Shown one piece after another: positions 34,829 to 64,000 of a stretch of DNA of 64,000 nucleotides (the stretch's first letter is position 1; every line of letters starts with the position of its first letter). The notes below the pieces were generated by a model. It saw nothing but the letters and a program-made list of their open reading frames with translations. It did not search any database and had not been told where the DNA came from. The DNA comes from Piscicola geometra (taxonomy: Eukaryota; Annelida; Clitellata; Hirudinida; Piscicolidae), in assembly GCA_943735955.1 (NCBI GenBank), contig OX030958.1, forward strand, positions 9,109,126 to 9,173,125, written 5' to 3'. Made by a program: the position numbers and the translations under genes.

Positions 34829-36078
34829 GTGTGAGAGCCTTCATTGCATTCGTTTCATTGTCGTATTTTAAAGCGCTTCGTTAAAACCATTTGCCCAGTT
34901 GTAGAGATCTTTTGATGAAATTGCATTAATCTTAATTACAGTGACAAAGTATGGAGGGATTTTATTCACTAACTGCTTGTTTCATCATCTTGCCATATTC
35001 GATTCACCACTTATTTGCATTATCGGTAGCAGGACCTTTCTTTACCTCAATGCATTATAGATTCTATGCCATACAACGCAGACACGGGTTTATTAAAGTG
35101 GCATCTTTTGTTTTCTCGGTTTGTACATCCATGCTTCCATCCATTTTGCTTTGAATTTGTACCTTTCACCTCATAGAACTGCTTATATGATGCTATGCGA
35201 TAGCGTTGGGAAGTTCCAGTTTGTCCTGAGTTCCGTCGTTCAGGCATATCCGAGCACGTGTCTTCTTCGCTAGGAAGTGATTTTTGCAACTTTCACTTCG
35301 GCCTTACATCTTGCATTTGTAGGAGACAATTTTAAATTTTCAGGGGCTTTTTTTTATATTTTAAGGTGTTTTGAGATTCTTGGTTGAGTTCATCGTTGAG
35401 TTTCTTCCATCAACTGCCATATCACACAGCTATTCTGTGCTCAAAGTTTTTACTTTAGATTTCAAAATCTAGGCACGCCGCTTGTTTTTTTGTTTGCACA
35501 ATTGTTGCCCCCTTTTAAATGCGATAATGTCGCCTTCTTCTTTGTGATATTTGAAGCAGCCAAAATTGTTGCAGCGTACGATTTATATTTTTATATTAAA
35601 AAAACGCGCATGGGAGCTTTAAATGTTAATGTGATTTTATATTAACTTAGTTAAAAGACTCCTCAATGCATCAAATTATTTAAATTTTAAGATTAAATAC
35701 ATCTCTATTTAAATAATACTCCTTCATTAAATTCTTGAATGTCTTTTTTCACATTTGATTTAAATAAATTTAGTTGGCTTAGAATTAAGTTCAAATGACA
35801 ATAGAAAAGAATTTATTGGAAAGTATATTAGAATTCCTATGAAACTTGACTGTACAGGAATAGAAGCAAAGACGATGATGACGATTATGAAAATGATTAT
35901 GGAATATAAAAAAATGGCGAAGTATTCAAGGATATTATCATTGTAACATTGGTGAAAGTGAGATCACTACGGGATTGCAAGTGAGGTGGATGTCGCAATG
36001 ATGGAAGGGTGGCAAGGGATGATGAGTGAAGAGGGGAGGGCATACGGGCGAAAATGTAAAATAAAAATGATGTTGGTT
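34829..36078. other. Spacer between MFSD5 and GLRX5, no gene recognised
   Basis: AT-rich. The minus strand between 35580 and 35040 reads short non-repetitive peptides interrupted by stops (for example RYRIASYKQFYEVKG near 35200), suggesting a dead mobile-element or gene relic I could not identify. Both flanking genes point their 3' ends here. Confidence 0.5.
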
Positions 36079-36784
36079 TCAGTTGTGGGCAAGCAACGAC
36101 TCAATTCCTACCTTCTTCAACTCCTGCACCAACTCTCCATTCTGATGCATCTCAATCATTATGTCACAACCGCCCACAAACTGGCCGTCGATGAAGACTT
36201 GAGGGATCGTCGGCCATGATGAATACTCCTTCACGCCTAGTGCAAAAGTAGTTTTGAGAATTATTAAAATTGAAATGTAATATTAAATGACGTTTAGAGG
36301 TTGATCAAGATGTCATTTGTTACTGGTTCCCAAATAGCGTGCACCAACCTTGTCTGACCTCTTCATTGGCCAACACATCATGGTGCTCAAAGTTTTTGAC
36401 GCCATGCATTTTCAAGATTTGAAGTACTGCATTGCTGAAGCCACATCTGCAGTAACAGAAAGTGTTTACATAAGGAATTGGAACTAGTGAATATAATTAA
36501 GTTGATATTGAACTATGATAATAATGAAGAAGATGATTATTATCATAATAATATTGTTAATGATGATGATTATTAAGATAATGTTATGCTCACTTTGGGT
36601 TTTCTGGAGTTCCTTTCATAAACATCACCACTTTACGGCCCTTCACCAAGCTCTCAATGTGCTCCCCACTACCCTGCTGAAAGAACCTGCACTGTGTGAA
36701 AGCACCCAACAATCCATGTTCTTTTCTAATCATCCCGACTTCTCTCCCAAACAAACTTAAGTTTTTTGAAATTAAGTTTTGCAT
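36079..36784 (-). CDS. GLRX5: Mitochondrial monothiol glutaredoxin-5, 3 exons, 148 aa
   Basis: Exons: 36784-36594, 36446-36349, 36236-36079 (447 nt, phases consistent). The CGFS active site straddles the first junction (GTPENPK then [15 protein letters not shown]). [19 protein letters not shown] and [13 protein letters not shown] follow, and the frame ends [10 protein letters not shown]. The basic, hydroxylated N-terminus ([21 protein letters not shown]) fits a mitochondrial presequence. CGFS glutaredoxins bind glutathione and carry a [2Fe-2S] cluster from the ISCU scaffold to acceptors. The TVP-type cis-Pro region is TIPQ. Length matches the family (human 157 aa). Confidence 0.95.
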
Positions 36785-38170
36785 TTTTTATCTGTTTCTT
36801 TCGAAACTTATAATTTTCTTAGTATTTCACCTATTAAAATGATTCTCACACAATTTTCTTTTTGAGGTCTAGCTGAGTGTTAATTCGAAGGACGAACCGT
36901 TTAAAAGCTAATTCCAAATTAAAATACATGTTATAAAATTAATATTAATTTTTACAATTTTTTGTAACTATATATTCAAAAATTTTATCTTAAGTTTTTC
37001 AATAAAATAACTAAAATTAGACAGTCTCAACAACTAAAACTTTAAATGCATTTAACCCATGGATTAGGGTTAAAGATGAAAAAATGTAACAAGTTCACAT
37101 ATGTCTTTATTTGATTAAACTTTATAATTCAAGTTACGTCTACAATTCTCTCTACCACAAACCAGCACAATCTATTGCCATGAAACACTAGAGGGAAGGT
37201 TTACATGAAAGACTACTATGATACGAAAATGAGCGCATACAATAAAGATTTTCTAGCCATTTGAAAAATTCAATTAAGATATTTAGAAAGTGCTGTAACA
37301 ACTTTTCATGCAATTTACTTCAAACACAAGTAGCGTGGTGAGTTGAAGATCTCTGGACTGGTGATACAGGGTGTTTAAGATTTCTTGAGAAAAAAATTAA
37401 AATTAAAATTTTGGCTATAATGCAATTTTTACGCTATAGAGCTAGACAGATATCGGCATTGAATAGAAACGAGACAAATGATGGTTAGTATAGCGGGACT
37501 TGAGAACACACATAAATATGGTATATACACAAACCAGGGAGAAGGTTGACAGAGGTTTGGGGGGGTCAACAATCCTTAAGCATATCATCGGACCTCTCAA
37601 AAAACCAAAAATTACGTCAGAAAGAAAATTTTTGAAAAATTAAGAGCCAGAAATTAAAGAGGAAAGTTTGCACTCGACCAAAAAACCTAAGACAAATATT
37701 ATTTTAATACTTTCCTTACAAGCTTACTTGCAAAATCTTCCTAAGGACACAGAGACGCCACCTAATGACATTTTACTAAGCAACTAACTAAGCCGCCAGC
37801 ATATTATGGAAACACTTACATAATAAAATGGAAGAAAAAATACTTCAAGAAGATGGGTAGGCTAACAACATTAAGTCTACCGATGCAAACAACAGCAACA
37901 GGCGATTGCAGTCGATTTGACAACACCAAGGAGAAAGAACGAAAGTAAGCAATCTAAAAGGAATGGTTAAGATGATGGTTATGATGGTGGTAAAACTAAT
38001 GGCGTGGGAATATCAAAGTGTCTTGACGCGTGCTGTATGTAGAACGTCAGCCTATTGCTTGATATATTCACTTTACAACGTAATTAAATACTACGATTAT
38101 AATGAGGTCATTCATTATATAATTAAATGGTAATTAATTAAAAATAATAAGATAAGGGTAGATGGAGGCT
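36785..38170. other. Spacer between GLRX5 and the NSF 3' end
   Basis: AT-rich single-copy-looking DNA, no exon seen. The region below 38171 should contain the NSF 3' UTR. The GLRX5 promoter must lie just above 36784. Confidence 0.6.
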
Positions 38171-55590
<17,420 letters not shown>

Positions 55591-56067
55591 TTTATTTATT
55601 CTGTGAAATTTAAAGGGAACTACAGATGGAAATTAAATTATGATAGTTTATTTAATTTTAACCAAAGATTAAATTTATACTTCAGTTTCAAATGTATTTT
55701 TTTAAATTAATGTTTGGAACGTTATTTTATTTTGGTTTATAAGATGTCCAATTTGTTTGTAGCACTTTTTATAATTTTAGATATTTAAAAATTTGAGTAT
55801 TTTTTTTTATTAAACAGGATTATGATTTAAGGTATATCATAAAAACAGTTTTTTTAATGTTAAAACATGCAAATACTTGAAATGACACAAAAAACATCTA
55901 AAAATTTAGATTAAGACAAAACTGTATAACTCATAAACAATAATGATACTGTAATAGACTTTATATGTGTAAAGCGACTAGAATAGATTTTGCATGATGA
56001 TATGACGAGGCTAAATGAGTTATTAGTGATGGATACTTTCGTGATACAGCATGATTAACAGAGTAAA
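55591..56067. promoter_or_regulatory. NSF upstream region and MZB1-like 3' flank
   Basis: 477 bp of AT-rich DNA between the NSF start codon and the stop codon of the upstream same-strand gene. It must include the NSF promoter unless that gene has a distant noncoding exon. No clear core motif seen. Confidence 0.4.
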
Positions 56068-57245
56068 TCATAACTCTTCTTTCTTCTTCTTCTTCTTGTC
56101 CTTGCCACTCTCATCTTTAAACTTCCTCTCCTCCAGCTTGGAGCACTTGTCTCTCTTGTGGTCTCCGTAGCAGAGGAAGTTCTTGAGGAGGTGTTGCGAG
56201 GAGGGTTTCAGCTTGAAGACGTTGTAAATGGTCACCTCTCCATGGTCGCCCACCATGCCCTCGCACAGGTCCTCGAGTCTGTGGTAAGAATAGGGCTACG
56301 ATGTGGAGCTATTGCCAGTTTAGTTTGTGGAGAGGTGCCAGTTTATTTGGTAAATATATAAATAGTCTATGAATTTGTTTAATCAATGAATGATCCTTCA
56401 TCATCATTATCATCACCAACCTCTGAGGCCACTTCCCTCCACTGGCAGTGACTCCTGGAGCCTCGACCACCTCATCCAGCCCAGGCCCTGATAACCTCGT
56501 GACTTTCTTCAGCTTCTTCTGACCATAACTTGTTGATACATTTTATATTGATAAAAAAATATAGTATGCAGGTGTATTTATGATGAATGCATATTTATTT
56601 ATGATGTATACATATGTAATTATAATTTAAATTGTTTAAATTATTTGACACTACCACTTACTCCTTCCACCCTTCAAAGTCTGAGCACACAGCATCCATC
56701 ACATCAATCAGTGTTGACTCAGGCAGATTGAAGTTCAGGGAAGGGTGTTTGGCATTGTACTCCGTCAAACCCTTCCACAACTGAAATCATGAATTTAGAC
56801 ACTATCAACACTGATAACTTCGTACATTATGTTTTAAGTGCTTTTAGATGCAACAATATTGTAATAATAATTATTACCTAATTTCATAGTTATTAAAATA
56901 TTTAAGCAAAGTATTAAAAGTCGAATTGTAAAATAGCAACCTTGTACGAAACAGCGACACATGCATCGCATTGGAGCTCGTCAGGTACAAAAGGACTGTT
57001 CATCATTTCGTCGTTCATGTCCTGAGGACCTGTTGCACATTTAATTTATTTCTTGAACATAAAAACTATCAATTTTCAAATTATATAAAATTTTAATTAT
57101 ACGAAAATTATATTTAATTTTTAAAATCACCTCCAAACTGTATTGTTCCGCTTGTGCCATCATCGTTCTGCTGCAAGAAGTCACTAGAGATGAGACTTAA
57201 TTGTAGAAGCAAAACTAAAATTGATACTTCTGAAAACATTTCCAT
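56068..57245 (-). CDS. MZB1/pERp1-like saposin-fold ER protein, KEEL tail, 5 exons, 213 aa
   Basis: Exons: 57245-57131, 57029-56941, 56780-56662, 56528-56421, 56278-56068 (642 nt, phases consistent). A signal peptide (MEMFSEVSILVLLLQLSLISS region) is followed by FVPDELQCDACVAVSYK (the CxxC of the family), LWKGLTEYNA, a helix ending VCSDFEGWKEDYG, LKKVTRLSGPGLDE and a Cys-containing LEDLCEGMVGDHGEV. The tail is a Lys/Glu stretch ending KEEL, comparable with the REEL end of vertebrate MZB1, an ER-retrieval signal. Vertebrate MZB1 is a co-chaperone in the ER that aids oxidative folding of immunoglobulin, so the ancestral invertebrate role must be different. Homology was called by eye and the similarity is moderate. 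Confidence 0.8.
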
Positions 57246-58467
57246 TAGTTCTATTCAAAACGCAGAGAAACTATGCGCAGTCCCACAGCAGAATTAAATT
57301 GTCATCAAGTCTTAATGAAATTATTTGAATTAAATCGGAGATGGGCGAGTTTTTAAATAACGCCCATCTATTGATTTGGAGGAAAATAATTAATACTTTC
57401 CTATCCTACGGTTTGAAACGTCAAAATAATTTTGATTTTTTTATGTGATATTTATAAAAAACTCCTTTTATTTTTTGAAACAAATAAAACATTCAAGACT
57501 TAGTGCATAAAAGAGTAAGGAACTTGGTTATTTTGTGCACAATGTATGTCTGTATTTTTTATGCATGGTGCAATGGTGATGATTTATGAAATTCTGATAT
57601 TTCTTTTTATCATTTCAAAAATCCTCGATAAAAAAGTTACAATTAATCATAGAAATAGCAAGTTTATTTCTTAGTTCTTTCATACATGTTCTTTTTATAC
57701 AACAATCTATTTCATTTTGCATACAGCATTTGACCAAATTAAAATAATTGATTGTCTGAAAAATACTCTGTTGTTAATCTTCCAAACAATCAATCACATC
57801 AAACCAGTGCTAAAAGGGCTATGTGTGTTATAAGAATCTCAGTGCAACAGAATTAATGGAATTATTGATGAAACACAAGAAATGAAATCTCGAAAAATGT
57901 TTGATTTGGAGTTTTGAAATTGCTTGAAACAAAAAGAACATCCAAATATGCAGGTTGAAATGTACATTTTGCATAATGATTCAATGAGTAGAGATGTGAA
58001 TATAGAAAAGAAAAATAATTTAAAATACGAAAACATGATACAGAATCTATTTGACAACAAAGGAAATTGAGTAGTCCGAAGTTTAAAATGGTAGCAAAAG
58101 AATAAGATTATTGCATATCTTTAAGGGTGCATTATATTCAAAAATATGTTTGTACACAAGAATTCAGTGTACATAGGTTTAGAGAAGGGTGAGTAAATGG
58201 CTACAAATATGATTTGAATAAATATTTAATGATGACGATAGTGGTGATGATGACAACGATGATGGCGACCATGATAAGAAGGAATACGATTGTGTAAATT
58301 GAGATTTCAGAGACTGCTCCACAGAATTCCTTAGGAACCTGCCCAATCCAGTTCTCCATAAAACAGTAAAGTAAAAGTGAGTCGGTATGGTGTTTTAATT
58401 GGTCTGCAGAATGATGGATCATTTTTTATTGCCGGTTCTTAGAGCTTTTTATATTAACGGTTCAACG
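57246..58467. other. Spacer between the MZB1-like gene and the ERG channel 3' end
   Basis: AT-rich. It contains a 73-codon minus-strand frame (58422-58201) with one hydrophobic segment just after the ERG stop, which I read as 3' UTR rather than a gene. Confidence 0.5.

Positions 58468-64000
<5,533 letters not shown>

Noticed and set aside
35047..35289. An 80-codon minus-strand frame
   Set aside because: It has upstream stops in all frames and no recognised domain. Kept only as part of the unidentified relic.
58201..58422. A 73-codon minus-strand frame with one hydrophobic segment
   Set aside because: It begins 46 bp after the ERG stop with no family match, and is most easily read as 3' UTR. 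It could be a micropeptide, but nothing supports that.

Overview
This is a 64 kb eukaryotic nuclear window, almost certainly from an invertebrate bilaterian animal. The genes are split by spliceosomal GT-AG introns, the gene set is metazoan (a Vsx homeobox gene, a CCN matricellular protein, LIN-7, an ERG-type K+ channel, ferroportin, NSF), and the spacers are AT-rich and loaded with microsatellites, minisatellites, hAT elements and non-LTR retrotransposon fragments. I cannot fix the phylum. Exon models were built by eye from splice sites, reading-frame phase and family resemblance. For QSOX, ferroportin, LIN-7, the ER SDR, MFSD5, GLRX5, NSF and the MZB1-like gene, every junction phase closes to one open frame.

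Layout: 0.2-5.5 kb Vsx (+, 5' end outside the window). 5.5-10.3 kb repeat-rich spacer. 10.27-10.97 kb the TSP1-CT end of a CCN-family gene (-), directly behind 11.13-17.66 kb QSOX sulfhydryl oxidase (-), which carries a hAT element in its large intron. 17.7-20.2 kb spacer with a LINE relic. 20.2-23.5 kb ferroportin (+). 24.0-26.1 kb LIN-7 (-) with a LINE in its last intron. 26.6-29.7 kb an ER-luminal extended SDR ending in HDEL (-). 29.7-30.4 kb a divergent promoter. 30.4-34.8 kb MFSD5 (+). 36.1-36.8 kb monothiol glutaredoxin-5 (-). 38.2-55.6 kb NSF (-, 25 exons). 56.1-57.2 kb an MZB1/pERp1-like ER protein (-). 58.5 kb to the window edge, the C-terminal half of an ERG/KCNH channel (-) with a second hAT copy in an intron.

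The genes do not form a pathway. Several products share the secretory route (QSOX, the HDEL SDR, the KEEL-tailed MZB1-like protein, NSF), and two belong to iron/Fe-S biology (ferroportin, GLRX5). I see no evidence that this is more than coincidence.

The most unusual structures are: (1) an 8 kb, 26-27 bp minisatellite in NSF that begins exactly at the 5' splice site of exon 10, so each of about 300 units repeats the exon|intron junction in sense orientation; (2) many introns whose 3' splice site is the end of an (AC)n tract, some with a complementary (GT)n tract after the 5' splice site; (3) a CCN TSP1-CT module without IGFBP/VWC exons, 166 bp behind QSOX and phase-compatible with a QSOX-CCN fusion; (4) two related hAT elements with perfect 8-bp target-site duplications; (5) an ER SDR whose active-site Tyr appears replaced.
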